NCBI RefSeq assembly: GCF_025602895.1
Contig: NW_026516233.1
Span: 248,001 to 312,000 of the forward strand
Direction of reading: 5' to 3'
DNA from: Polychytrium aggregatum
Lineage: Eukaryota > Chytridiomycota > Chytridiomycetes > Polychytriales
Length of the DNA: 64,000 nucleotides
Part shown: piece by piece, positions 9,367 through 22,526 of the stretch
How positions within the stretch are numbered: the stretch's first letter is position 1
Layout: every line of letters begins with the position of its first letter
Translations under genes and position numbers: made by a program
The notes under the pieces: model-generated
Told to the model about the DNA's origin: nothing
The model's input: the letters and a program-made list of their open reading frames with translations, nothing else
The model's database searches: none

Positions 9367-12300
9367 CTAGGTTGACTGGGATGAGCTGGGTGCCGTGATA
9401 TGTCGAGAGCAAGTCCTTACCAGCGCAAGTTGTGCAACTGTTGCTGATTCTGCAAACGCGCTTCGAGATGCCTGGGGTTTGTCGCATGGATATGAAGACT
9501 TGATCTCTCGATCAAGCACCCCACAATACTTCTCACACATATCCAGTATCTCCACAATTGTGCCTCCGACAAGTCGAAGCATCACTGGTTCCAGAAAAGT
9601 TCCTCTTACGACGGCTGTTAGAAAGTCGGCATGGGCACGGTGTATCTCTTCAAAATTAATCTGAGAGAGGGCCGTTGGTGGGCGATCAAGTCGGAGCTCA
9701 TCATCTGCCCCATCGACTGCCGTATTGATTGCGAGGCTTCCAGATCTTCTATCAATATTTGAATAACTCGAATTGCATCGAGACAGCCGGGTAATCATTT
9801 CTTGAAAATTTGTATCAAGAATATCCATCTGTTCATATAAAAGGGTTGGTCAGCACGAGTGAATGAAGATGGAGTCTCATAGGACGATACTAGCGGATCG
9901 ATAGTGATGGTCTTCAAAATCGTGATCCAATATGGATTCGATGTCGTTTGATGATAAAATCGATCGTGGAATTTTCGAAGGTGCACTCACTTGAACATAG
10001 GACCAAATTGCGTCCACAAAGAAGAGCATGCTACGTCGGAGATGCCACCATTGGGGGTTGATGATCGTTGTGTTGGCAGGACTTGCTGTACGGGATATCC
10101 TCCGGTGAAAGTAGTTATCGAGAGACCAGACCTTTTGCAGCCGCATTTGTGTTCGACGCAATATCAGCAAAAATGACAGGATCGAGTTGTATCTTGATCA
10201 AAAGGGGAGAGTATGGGCTGGGGGATTAGATTGGCCGATATACCGTATATCTAGCAGGTACCCTGGTATTCCGGCGCGTTACTCACTTTTGAATATCATC
10301 GTTTGTGAATAGTATCGTCAAGGGCCATTGAATATGGTAATCTAATTGTAATGGGGTCCCAAGCAACTTGTCGCGAAAGGGAGACGGGAAACCCCCTCCG
10401 GATTCTTGGTTGTAATCATCATTCAGTCAATATCGAGGTCGTGATGGAACTGCGAGAATTCTCAGCGAACTGACCATCGTTCCTTAGAAGCCGAAATGTC
10501 AAATGAACGTGCGGACCATCGCTTTCTGTCACGTATTGTGCGACTATCCTCCTGAAGGAGTTGTTGATATCTTTGACGCGATACTGGATTAGGATCGCCG
10601 AAGGGATTGCGGACACGCGAGCTTCTGATTTGTGGCGTGCTTCATTCTTACCGTGGCTGGTTATTTTCGCTAGCCGTTGGCTCGCTTGTGTCCGCAGTGC
10701 CTCGCAAGATTCTATAAAATCCGTGAAAATCTCGCCCTTGCCGATCAAAAAATAGTTTTTGAACACCTATCACCCCCGTGGCGTGTGAGTATAGTGAACC
10801 AAGGATATTTCCAATATCTCAGTGCAACTGCATGTGGACCTACCAAGAGGTGATTAACCAGGTCCTGGTCCAATACCACAATCTCCCACAGCATCGAGGC
10901 AGCTCGATGGTGTATCCTTTCAATAACAGCGCTAAATTCGATGCCTCGGAATTCAGCGCAGCAAACCAGTGATTTTAGCTCGTGTTGTGTTTGACTGGCA
11001 TGTTCCTTCAAATATAGATCGGCTGGAACAGACAGCACAAATATTGATGTCAGCCCAATGGAACCTATCGTATCGACACAATCTAAGCCATGGACAGTAT
11101 AGATCTCATGGAATCGAAGCTCGTGTGATAGCCTCTACCTTTAGGGCTTGCCGCGTGGCGGATCGTAGCTACGGCCTTGCCAACAAACATAATTTTGTGA
11201 CACGATGCCTGAGTAAGCATTGTCGGTACCAATTCCTCGGCGATTCCATAATTTGCGAACCTTTCCAAGGCGACGTAAAGCGAGGACAATTATTATCTCG
11301 GTTAATGGGGTAGATTACGAGCGAAGAGGCCAAACCATGATCTGTTGATTTTCAGGCGGCCTCCATAACGAACCATGCTGATGTCGCATTTCCTGGAGCT
11401 GTTTGGGCCCTCGATTCGTTTTGGTACTTGGATTGACGCAATAACCAAGACATCCATGTCAGAGCACAGAATCTCGGGATACCTTCTGTCGATCGAATGT
11501 GTCGCGTGGCGTGTACGATCCTCATGCTATGCAGCAAAGCAATCTGCGTTGGGCTTCACAGGATCGAATATTGCTCAACAATGCTTACAATGAAAAACTC
11601 CCCAAAAGGATCGTGGAGCCTTCCGTGCGCCATCCACGATATTAAAAATCGATAAAAGACAGCCAGACAAGACCCCCGGAGACTGAGTAGTCGCATGGAG
11701 AAATATGTCAGTGTGCGGAGGCTCAAAGTTGTATCCAATGCCACATTCGCTCGTCTGTTGCAAGCACATACTCAATCATCAGACGCATGATCTCAGGGAT
11801 CCCGGTAATGGAGTTGCCATAGAGGAGATCGAGGAGACGGGCGCCATGATATGCACTTGGATTGGAGTCGAGTTCGCTAACGAGACCAAGGATATAGTCA
11901 AATAGGGTCTCAAACTGGGGATGAGTTAGCACGGGGTTGTCTTGAACAAACCGCCCCCCCCCTGCCAGTTCGCTATTCCTTCAGCTCCCATAATCAGTGC
12001 TTTATGTCCTATATCGTACCTGTTCAAAATCCTTCTGGATCCAGAGGAGACCATATTGCTGCCCCGACAGCTTCGACGAGAGGACCGTTCGCTCTGCCTG
12101 AGCGAGCGCCTCGCGGTATGGATCTAGAACATGCGCTTCGATGCTTCCGACCAACGCAGAGAGGAAGAGCTTGGCATTTTCCCTCGTACTCGTACGGAAA
12201 TCGCCTTGGTGTCGTTGCTCGGACAGGAATCGCGCGATCTGATTGAACTTGAATCCGAGCTGGGCAAGTCTGTTCAGTCCAGAAGCTTCTGATGGATGGA

Positions 12301-12409
12301 CAAATGGAAAGTCTGGCTCAATCCTCTGAGTTCTGGGGCCCTCGGCTGGGAAAGGGGAAAAGACGTTGCCGGAGTGCCCGGACATTGCAAGGAGAAGCTC
12401 ATGCAGCAT
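9367..12409 (-). CDS. Gamma-tubulin complex component 4 (GCP4/TUBGCP4-like), spliced
   Basis: A subunit of the gamma-tubulin ring complex, which nucleates microtubules at centrosomes, basal bodies or spindle poles. The start MLHELLLAMSGHSG is typical of GCP4 and is followed by a FPFVHPSE ... LNRL block in exon 1 (12409-12020). Exon 2 starts at 11914 after a CTAAC branch site. Further minus-strand exons carry RFLISWMAHGRLHDPFGEFF (about 11.65 kb) and the block ending in KIMFVGKAV (11.2 kb). Others carry IERIHHRAASMLWE (10.9 kb), NYFLIGKGEIFTDFIE (10.7 kb) and the GRIP2-type LRRSMLFFVDAIWSYVQ (10.05 kb). The last has FEEIHRAHADFL (9.6 kb). Stop is at 9367-9369. There are at least seven introns, and inner exon borders are approximate. 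The gene shares a 344-bp divergent promoter region with the attractin-like gene. Confidence 0.85.
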
Positions 12410-12753
12410 GGTGCAGAGCGTGATCGGCTCAGGGTTGCCTGGTGAGCGTTGGAGGGTGGCCAGATCGATCAAATCCATCCAGCCCGCTGGATCCGGCTGG
12501 TCCGACCTTTGCTGCCGAGGGAAGCAGGGCTGTTGGACGCCACTGATAACCCTAGCCCAGCCCTTGCCCTCATGCGTCAGCTCGGCTGTTGGTTGGGCGC
12601 CAATCAAGACGTGTCGTCACGTCCGCCGTTGTGACATCATCCCGAAGGGCACATCCCCCCAACCAACACCACTCGCAGAGAGCGCTTCTGCCGTGCAGCT
12701 CTTCTTCTTCACCATCCTTAGCCCAAAAAGCTCTCCTGTCCAGACCGTTTTCA
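12410..12753. promoter_or_regulatory. Divergent promoter region between GCP4 and the attractin-like gene
   Basis: 344 bp separate the two opposite start codons. No clear TATA box is visible. The region must hold both promoters if the start codons are right. Confidence 0.5.
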
Positions 12754-15700
12754 ATGAAGCTCTACTGCTGGATATGGGTCGCCTTTTACACATATTGCCT
12801 TGGAGCACAGGCGATGAACTACAACGGCTCGTCGGGCATGGCCAGATATCCCACCAGCGGTACCTGCGGAGGACCATATAACCTCGGGCAACTTCCCATC
12901 GGTACCCAAGTTGTGATATCGACCAATACGAAGCCATCCAACTATCCGCCCAATCTCTACTGTGAATGGGACATCGTGGTCTCCCCTGGCTCCTTAATTC
13001 GGGTAGCGTATGCCTTACTGGTGAATTAGCAAGCTCGAGAGACTCGATATGATCGCAACTGAGATCATCCCACTCATAAATTTTCCATCTGCAGCTTGAC
13101 TTTACCTATTTTGAAACAGAATGCGGGTGAGTTTGAATGAGACTCTGGAGACACGTCCATCATGTTATTGCATCCCCTTGTGACGGTGCTTGGATTATTC
13201 ATACATCACATTTCCAGATGGGACTATGTGACCATCGAAGACTCCAATGGCTTCTTTGCGAATCTCTGCGGCAATCGAGATCTCACTCAGGGCCTCCAGA
13301 CCACGTTCTCCAGCAGCGCCTCAAGCTTGAGTGTGATCTTCACTTCAGATTCCTCTATAAACGCCATGGGCTTTGAAGCTATAATAACGATTCTAGGTGA
13401 GTCGTTATATCAGTGGCCACATAGGCGCTGCCTTTTATATTTCTGCCACTTGTATTTTTGAGACTCCATCGATGTGTGGAGATTCAGTGCATTTTGATTT
13501 GAGTCTCGACATCATCGCTGGTTGCCCTTGAAGAGTCAACTGGCTCAGTTCAATATCAAAGACTTTGCAGCTACTGATATAATACCCATCCGAATATTCC
13601 TTGGAGCAAACTCAAATGATTAATCTAAGCGTTACGGGAGGCCGCTAACGCTATTCTCCATCGTTGCAGACCAAGCCAACACATGTCAGGCGGATACTGA
13701 CTGCGTCAGTGGCCATTGTGTGTCTGGAGGCTGTGTCTGCAGCACTTGTCGCGCTGGAGCTTTATGTGAATCAGGTTTGTTTGCGGATAGGTTCGGAGCA
13801 GTATCATATGTGAACAGCTAGTGCCAGGATTTTGCAGAAATTGATAATTCATTGATTTTTAATTGATTCTCATCGTTACAATCGGAATCAGCTACCGCCG
13901 GGTATCGCCCTTTTACCCCAAGAACCCAGCTCTCGGCTACATACGATACCAGCAGCGATGTACTGTACCAGAACATGGCAAACATTTGCGTCGTTACAGT
14001 TCGTCTGAGCGAACCGCCGTATGTTTCTAAAACGGCTCAATCTTTTATCCAGTCGATGTATATATTCGGAGGGCATTCAAATTCACCAACGGACGTGCTA
14101 TACAACGACTTGTTTGTTTACAACTTTGGTACGTCGAAGGTTCACTCTTTTCGTCTACATTGGAACCTCGTATTTGAACAAGACTTGAAAGGCGCTGACA
14201 CGTTTTATTATTCGACAGCTTCGCAAAATTGGACTACTTTGATGTCGGTCGGTGCCACGCGACCATCAGGAAGGTGAAGTCCCATGTTCATCAAATGAAT
14301 AATTTTACTTTATTGCAAGCCACGCCAATCGAAAGAACTGTTACTTTTATTATATTTGAGATGATGCTCATATTTGGAATATCGCGGCCATTCTTTCAAC
14401 TGATCCACCTGTGTTCCATACAACAGATACGGTCACAGCTCAGCGGTGTACAATGGGAACATTTTGATATTTGGTAGCGCAACGCAGCCCTTCGAGATTT
14501 GGGCATACAGCCTAGGTATGACCGTTGTCACCCAACTGCTGACAGCTCTGTGTGCGGGAAGTTTTGTTCAATCGGCGACAGATCACAGTCAGGATAACAG
14601 TCAGCTGATTTGTACAATAGCAACCCGTGTATGGTCACTTTTACCATACGGGAACAGTTTTTCCCGCCCAAGTATTCAACAGCCAATGACGGTGTTTGTT
14701 CCAAGTCAAGGAACCCAGGCTGCACGTATATATTCCTTCGGTGGAGTGACACCCTATGGCGCAATCGACAGAACAATGTGGTACTATGACCTCGGTAAGG
14801 AAGCCAAGCCCATTTGACCCTGTTTCACGGATCTGACATACCCGAATATTTCACAGGGAGCTTCCAATGGGTCGCTGGGCTTAGCAACGACTTTGGTGTA
14901 TTTTCCGGAGCCGCTCTATATCATGCGACAACCAATACGATCCGTGTGTACGGAGGCATCCGATCCGACTCTGGAGACGCCAATTTAGAGCTCATATATG
15001 ACCTCGACTCTGGCTATTGGCATCACTGGAATGCATCGCAAAATTTTCTGTCGTCCAAAATGGGGCTGACGGCCACATACGCAAGCCTCGACTATGCTGT
15101 GGTTTGGGGTGGACTTCAATTGGACATTTATGGTTTAAATGAGCAAGTCAACAAATGCCTCTTTGGGGCTGTGCAGATCCAGGACCTTGGTAAGATTATA
15201 ATATAAACAAAGGCATAATATCGTGCTGGCTGGTGATGAGCAATTCGTATCTCGGACGCTTGGCTTTTGTTGCAATTACTGACTTTCACATCCCCTTCGC
15301 CTGAATTTTTCTCGCAAAGTAACCGATACTTGGAGCAGCATATCGGTTCCGAGCATCTCTGCCTTGAGTCGCACAGGCCATGCAGCTGTCGTTCGCAATG
15401 ATACCCTTGTCGTAGTCGGCGGATGGTCAGGAATCGCCCTCAACGACATACAATTCATTCCACTAAACGTGAGCTCGGTCGATTCAAGCGTGCGGCAGGC
15501 CCTGAGAAGTATGTACCAGCAAGAAAATGACTTGAGACCATATGGATATCAGGAGCATGTTGATTCATATATGGCCTATCCTACACATACTATTCGACAC
15601 TGAACATGTTCCACAATCGATGCAACTGATAAGGTGTCGATTGGTGTACAACGGGATTCTATGGGTGCAGCGATTGCACTTCAAAAGCCTACTGTGCATG

Positions 15701-17461
15701 GACAGACACCGAGTGCGTTTTCTCCTACCAAAAGGCATCCGGGCTTTCGTTCAGCTCCGAGTTCATGCCGCTCCCAGAGGCTACAAACGCCATTTACAAT
15801 CCCAGCAGCTGCCCCACAAGTAAGTGCCTCGTTGCTTGCGCTTCGAGAGAATCATTGTAGCAACAAGGTATTGACCGTATCCCAACTCCGATTTTCCTTG
15901 TCAGCGTATCCCCTCCAGCTTGGAAGCAATCCAAACATCACGATTGGACCCGGCGCATCGCAAGTGTTTTACATTTATATCGATTTGCCCTCTGCTGGTG
16001 AGTTTCTTGTCCTGTTGTTGTCAGTGATATCGGAACAGAAACCTTACGGCAGCTATCTATGATAGCCCCACAACCGAATCATAGTATTCGTGATCTGACT
16101 CACCCTTCGTGAGCATGAACATTGAAAGCAATCGCTTGTGTAATGAAAATGCATTTATGGAGCGTGCTGGCATGCCGATTCAAAAAGAATTCTTATGGAT
16201 CTGTGTTCCGGAACCCGGATTTGCAGATCTCTACTTCACAGCAAACATTCTTTCACCCAGCGATGCGGTGCTCGCGATCGATTTCATCTCACTTCATAAT
16301 GCGGTGTTTGCACCGCTCCAAGGCACTTCCAACCAAATTTATATCTCAGATTCATCGATTTTCAAGTACAGCGGCCCATATATCTTTCGACTTACCAACC
16401 AAGACTCCACTAGCCCGATCCTCTTTGACTTTACGGTATCGCAGCAACCCGTATCCACCAACAACCCAAACATATTTTCATCGGGCGGCGCGGGTGCTTT
16501 AGACATTATTACATTTGTCGCCATCTTTCTTGGCAGTTTGCTCACATCGCTAGCAATCACATATTTCCTCAACCGCGCGCGTGATCGAGTTGCATACTAT
16601 CGCCAAGTTGCTGCAGGACGCTTTATTCCTCCTCCGCCACTGCCACCCACGTTATGGAAAGTCGAAATGGGACTCTCGGCAGAGATGTTGCACCAAATCG
16701 AAGAAGAGTACAGGACTGGAAGGGCTTCCCGAATTCACTACTCCGCAGCTTCGGGCGCATCACCCGCCATGGAAGCAACTGCACTCGCAGAAACGTCCAT
16801 GATCACGCTTGCCTCACTTCGACATGGAAATTGCGGCAGGTCGGACGGTGGCGAATACCCAAGTATGAGGAATGCATCCGATCAAGGGGTAACAACGGAA
16901 CCAAACGAGCCCTTGGGATTCTCTGGAAAGGGCCATAGCCATAGGGCAGAGTCAACCAAGACAAAGCCCGACCAACGCAGTCCCTCTAAACTCGAGTCCG
17001 GCAAGGGTGATGCCGATGGCAAATCGGGGGGTCACAGGTACGCAGGACTCGCTGCTAGTGGCATATCAAAAACCTGCGCGGAGGAGCCTCTCGAATGGGT
17101 AAGTTGTTCCCCCGCTCTTCCAAAGGCATGTGACGAATGTTATTGGACGAGGGCGCACAGGCAATGCTTCGGTACATTCGCTTACACTCTATATGTGCTA
17201 CAGCCACTTTCGGTCGAGCGTATTGAGGAATCGAGCCAGAACCACCTCTCCGTGGCTGCTGTGAACTACATGATTATCTTCCCAGGCAGTGCTGGCCATA
17301 TTGCTTCTGGCTCGTTGCCTCCGTATGCGATTGGAAGCAGATTTGAGCTCTGCAAAGAGAATGCCGAACCGAACCACGACCCAAAGAGCGCCGCATCAGC
17401 CGTGAAAAAGGGATGGCGGCGTTTATCCTTGGCCTTGAAAAAGGCCATGCCATTCAAGTAG
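12754..17461 (+). CDS. Attractin/MEGF8-like membrane protein (CUB, EGF, kelch, TM), spliced
   Basis: The product begins with a signal peptide (MKLYCWIWVAFYTYCLGAQA). A CUB domain is spread over three exons: 12754-~13003, a short one near 13097 reading LDFTYFETECG, and one from ~13219 reading WDYVTIEDSNG. Junction phases agree. Next come an EGF-like exon (~13670-13772, CQADTDC...CVCSTC) and kelch repeats (~14.0-15.6 kb; MYIFGGHS, RIYSFGG, TIRVYGG, DTLVVVGGW). A Cys-rich PSI-like stretch lies near 15.65 kb. A transmembrane helix (about 16495-16570, IITFVAIFLGSLLTSLAITYF) is followed by a basic juxtamembrane segment and a long cytoplasmic tail. This domain order is that of attractins, receptors known mainly from animals. 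The tail end is uncertain because a GTAAGT at 17099 could start another intron. Confidence 0.75.
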
Positions 17462-17744
17462 CATTTGAACAAGGATCTTACTTGCGATGTCACTCCGGTA
17501 CCAAGCGGATTCCGGAATAATCTGGTAATGACGGCGGTATAGTGCATCGAATACATCCACTTGAAGCGCTGTCGTGGACCATGATATTGTGGGATACCTT
17601 GGGCCTTCTCGAGTCGCTTTGCTTCCAGGCATCCTGAGCACACCGTTTGGTCATGGTAGCGGTGTCTGTATATTCAGGACCAGAAAACAACGGCAGCCCT
17701 GACTCAAAACAGGGTATCCCGTTCACAATGGGTACGCTGTATCT

Positions 17745-19979
<2,235 letters not shown>

Positions 19980-20641
19980 GGTATATCAGATGCGATGCGC
20001 TGGGGGACGGGGGTTGATCCAGGACGATGATGGTCAGGGCGCTTGCGGAGGCGAGGGGCGCTTTTATGGATGTCGGCACGTGATCTGCAGGGGCGAGGCA
20101 ACGAGACGATTGGCCAACGAAGGCTCATACGATCGCACGCCAAGCGTCCTGCCCGTGGCTCCATCGGCGGCCGCAGCGACCGACAAACAAGGTGCGAGTG
20201 TGCAGGCACCACCTCTGGCGACCGGCAACGTCTCGCGAGAGGCAGCCAGGCGGCATGCGGGTCTGCATCGGGTGGCCTGTCGAGGGCGGCTATCTCTGGC
20301 CAATCGTTTTTTGCAGCGGGAGTTTCGGGTTGGTCCGTGTGCGGTGGGATTGCGGGGGTGGCACGGCGTGCATCCAGCAGGGCGAGGCGGCGATCTGCTT
20401 GGAGTGCCGGCTGAGTGCTGGCTGGCTGGAGTGCTGCTTGGACGAGGCCGATTGCTCCAATCGCCCCAATGGCCGCGCGGGTGATGGCGACGGCAAACGG
20501 CAATAACAGACGGATAGAAGCTGGATCAGGGCGCCGCACAAAGCTTGCCAAAGACGCAGGACCAACAAATGAGCAACAGCAACAGCAACGGCAGCGTGCA
20601 GCTCGATAATGGAAGCGAGGCGAGCAACTCCAAAAAGAAAG
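19980..20641. other. Intergenic, no gene seen
   Basis: GC-rich sequence upstream of the thiolase start. Several long frames exist on both strands, but none has recognisable domains and they overlap each other, as expected by chance in GC-rich DNA. It presumably holds the thiolase promoter. Confidence 0.5.
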
Positions 20642-20713
20642 AGGTCCCACCGAGATTTGAACTCGGGTTGCAGGAGTCAGAATCCTGAGTGCTAACCGCT
20701 ACACTATGGAACC
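20642..20713 (-). tRNA. tRNA-Gln(CTG)
   Basis: The minus strand begins GGTTCCATAGTGTAGCGGTT. The anticodon arm AGGAT-TCTGA-CTCCT centres on CTG. The T loop is TTCAAAT, the acceptor 3' arm is TGGGACC and the discriminator T is typical of Gln tRNAs. It lies 22 nt from tRNA-Ala on the same strand. Confidence 0.93.
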
Positions 20714-20735
20714 AAACACGATTGCGCTGTGCGCC

Positions 20736-20807
20736 TGGAGACTGCGGGGATTGAACCCACGGCCTTCTGCATGCGAAGCAGACGCTCTACCACTGAGCTA
20801 AATCCCC
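20736..20807 (-). tRNA. tRNA-Ala(CGC), retrotransposon target
   Basis: The minus strand begins GGGGATTTAGCTCAGTGG. The anticodon arm TCTGC-TTCGCAT-GCAGA gives CGC, the T loop is TTCAATC and the discriminator is A. The first 16 nt of the gene (20792-20807) are duplicated at the far end of the adjacent retrotransposon (26268-26283), so the element was inserted exactly at this gene's 5' end. Confidence 0.95.
20792..20807. repeat. 16-bp target-site duplication, tRNA side
   Basis: ACTGAGCTAAATCCCC is found here as the 5' end of tRNA-Ala(CGC) and again at 26268-26283. Confidence 0.93.
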
Positions 20808-20909
20808 GAGCTTGACCTTGATCTCAACTTTTGGATCCACAGGCACAGGCTCTCCGTCGCTCTTTTATCAACAAACCGCTCAACACTCTCAACCAACGAC
20901 CCCCTCCAC

Positions 20910-22526
20910 ATGCCCCCGACCCAAACGGCCATCAACGAGATGGCCATAGACACCTCGGGCAGCCCTGCTGCCCAAGAACCAGGCCAACCGGACGAAAATC
21001 GCAGCCTAGGAAGCAACGGCCATCAGGTCAGTAGCGCCAATATCACCGAGGCCACCGAATCAGCACCCACCAAAAAGCACCGCAGGGATGGTGAGCCCAT
21101 CCAGCTGCACGTCGGTCGCAAGAAGACCGTCGAAGAAATTATCGAAGAGCTCTATGCAGATTCGGCAATCTTTCCCAACCCGCCCGACGTGGTTGAAGAA
21201 AAGAAGTGGGCCCTCTCGATCCTCGAGAAGGCCAAGAACAACACTCTCACCGACCAGGACTTCATCCCGGTCGATTTCAAAGACATCACCTACCGCCGCT
21301 TTAGGTTTGTCTTCGCTCTGAAGGCAGACCAAGTTCAATGCTCCCGTTGCAGAGGGAGCAAGCCCCCCGCCTGGCGTATCGACGACGCCCAGCACTCGGT
21401 CGTCTGCAAGAACATGCTGATGAGCCCGGACGCCGCCACCAAGGTGGAAGAATGCGGGAAGCATTTTTCCATCCTCGTATTCTGGGGCCTGATGACCCGC
21501 CATGACGAAGTCGGATGGAAGCTTTTCGAACAACGGGCCTCCCTCGCCGATGCCAGGGCTGTCGGGAAGCGCGTCTGCGCCACCGACATGCGCAAGAAGC
21601 AGAGTCCCCAACAGCAGCTTCAGCACATCCAGAGTGAGCTTCTCAAGAAAGCTCAGAAGATTAACGAAGAACTCGCCAAGCTGGACCTCAGCAAGCCCGA
21701 GGAAGCTGCTAGAATCAAGGCCCTGACCCAGAGCGCCACCGAGTGCATGCAGACGCTCGCCTCCGAGCTGGAGCATGCGTCCCGGGCCATCTCGGAACGC
21801 CCAGCTCCGACATCCTACGCAGCAGCCGCCCAGCGGGGTGCCAAGAAGCAGCCCGACAACAAGACAATCGACGCGCGCAAGCTGGCGGCCCTCGAAAAAG
21901 TCCACCAGGAGGCCGATGCCGGCAAGAAGAACGAGGCCATCGGCGCCATCCTCCGCGGCCGTGACCCCACCGACGGCAAGTGGCTGGTGCCCAAGACTGC
22001 CACGCCATTCAGGATGATCAGATCCTCGGTCCCTGTCGAGGAAGGACCCTTAAAGGATAGGATGGACAACGCCGCTTGGGTTTACGTAAAGGGTATCCCT
22101 CGGGGTAGCTACCGCACGATCAGACAAGCTTTCAAGGAGAAGGGCTTTGCCACCAACCAGATTCTCAATATCAGCTTTGTCAACAACAGCGTCTGTGAGT
22201 TTGTTCTCAGAGACAAGAGCTCGAGAGAAGAATTCTTGAAGCACATTACGGACATGAAATTCACTGAAGTCGCACACATGGACGTGTCGAAGATCACCGA
22301 GGCCGAGAAGGAGTCCAAGAAGCTCCAAATCAAGAGCTTCATTGAACGCGCTGCCAGGATATGTGCGGAATCCAATGACCTCCTCACGGCGACCTTGTAC
22401 CAACGGAAGATGAACGACCCAGCCGTCGCCGAGCAGATCACTGCTAAGGCGAAGGAACTGGCTCGCAACAAACCAGGCCGCCAAGAAAAAGGCGGACGCG
22501 AAGGAACCACTCCTCCCCGCAAATGA
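20910..22526 (+). CDS. Non-LTR retrotransposon ORF1 protein (copy 2)
   Basis: A 538-aa protein that aligns with the interrupted ORF1 of copy 1. The N-terminal ~60 residues are low-complexity and end in a basic patch (KKHRR). A conserved core follows with YRRFRFVFALK and CSRC...C-type cysteines that could form a zinc site (RCRGSKPPAW ... VVCKNMLMSP). A Lys/Glu-rich helical stretch spans about residues 230-300. The C-terminal third has YVKGIPRGSYRTIRQAFKEKG, which resembles an RRM-like nucleic-acid-binding fold. It probably coats the element RNA. The stop overlaps the next start as ATGA. Confidence 0.85.
   Translation: MPPTQTAINEMAIDTSGSPAAQEPGQPDENRSLGSNGHQVSSANITEATESAPTKKHRRDGEPIQLHVGRKKTVEEIIEELYADSAIFPNPPDVVEEKKWALSILEKAKNNTLTDQDFIPVDFKDITYRRFRFVFALKADQVQCSRCRGSKPPAWRIDDAQHSVVCKNMLMSPDAATKVEECGKHFSILVFWGLMTRHDEVGWKLFEQRASLADARAVGKRVCATDMRKKQSPQQQLQHIQSELLKKAQKINEELAKLDLSKPEEAARIKALTQSATECMQTLASELEHASRAISERPAPTSYAAAAQRGAKKQPDNKTIDARKLAALEKVHQEADAGKKNEAIGAILRGRDPTDGKWLVPKTATPFRMIRSSVPVEEGPLKDRMDNAAWVYVKGIPRGSYRTIRQAFKEKGFATNQILNISFVNNSVCEFVLRDKSSREEFLKHITDMKFTEVAHMDVSKITEAEKESKKLQIKSFIERAARICAESNDLLTATLYQRKMNDPAVAEQITAKAKELARNKPGRQEKGGREGTTPPRK

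Noticed and set aside
21060-21905. 281-codon minus-strand frame
   Set aside because: It is the antisense shadow of retrotransposon ORF1.
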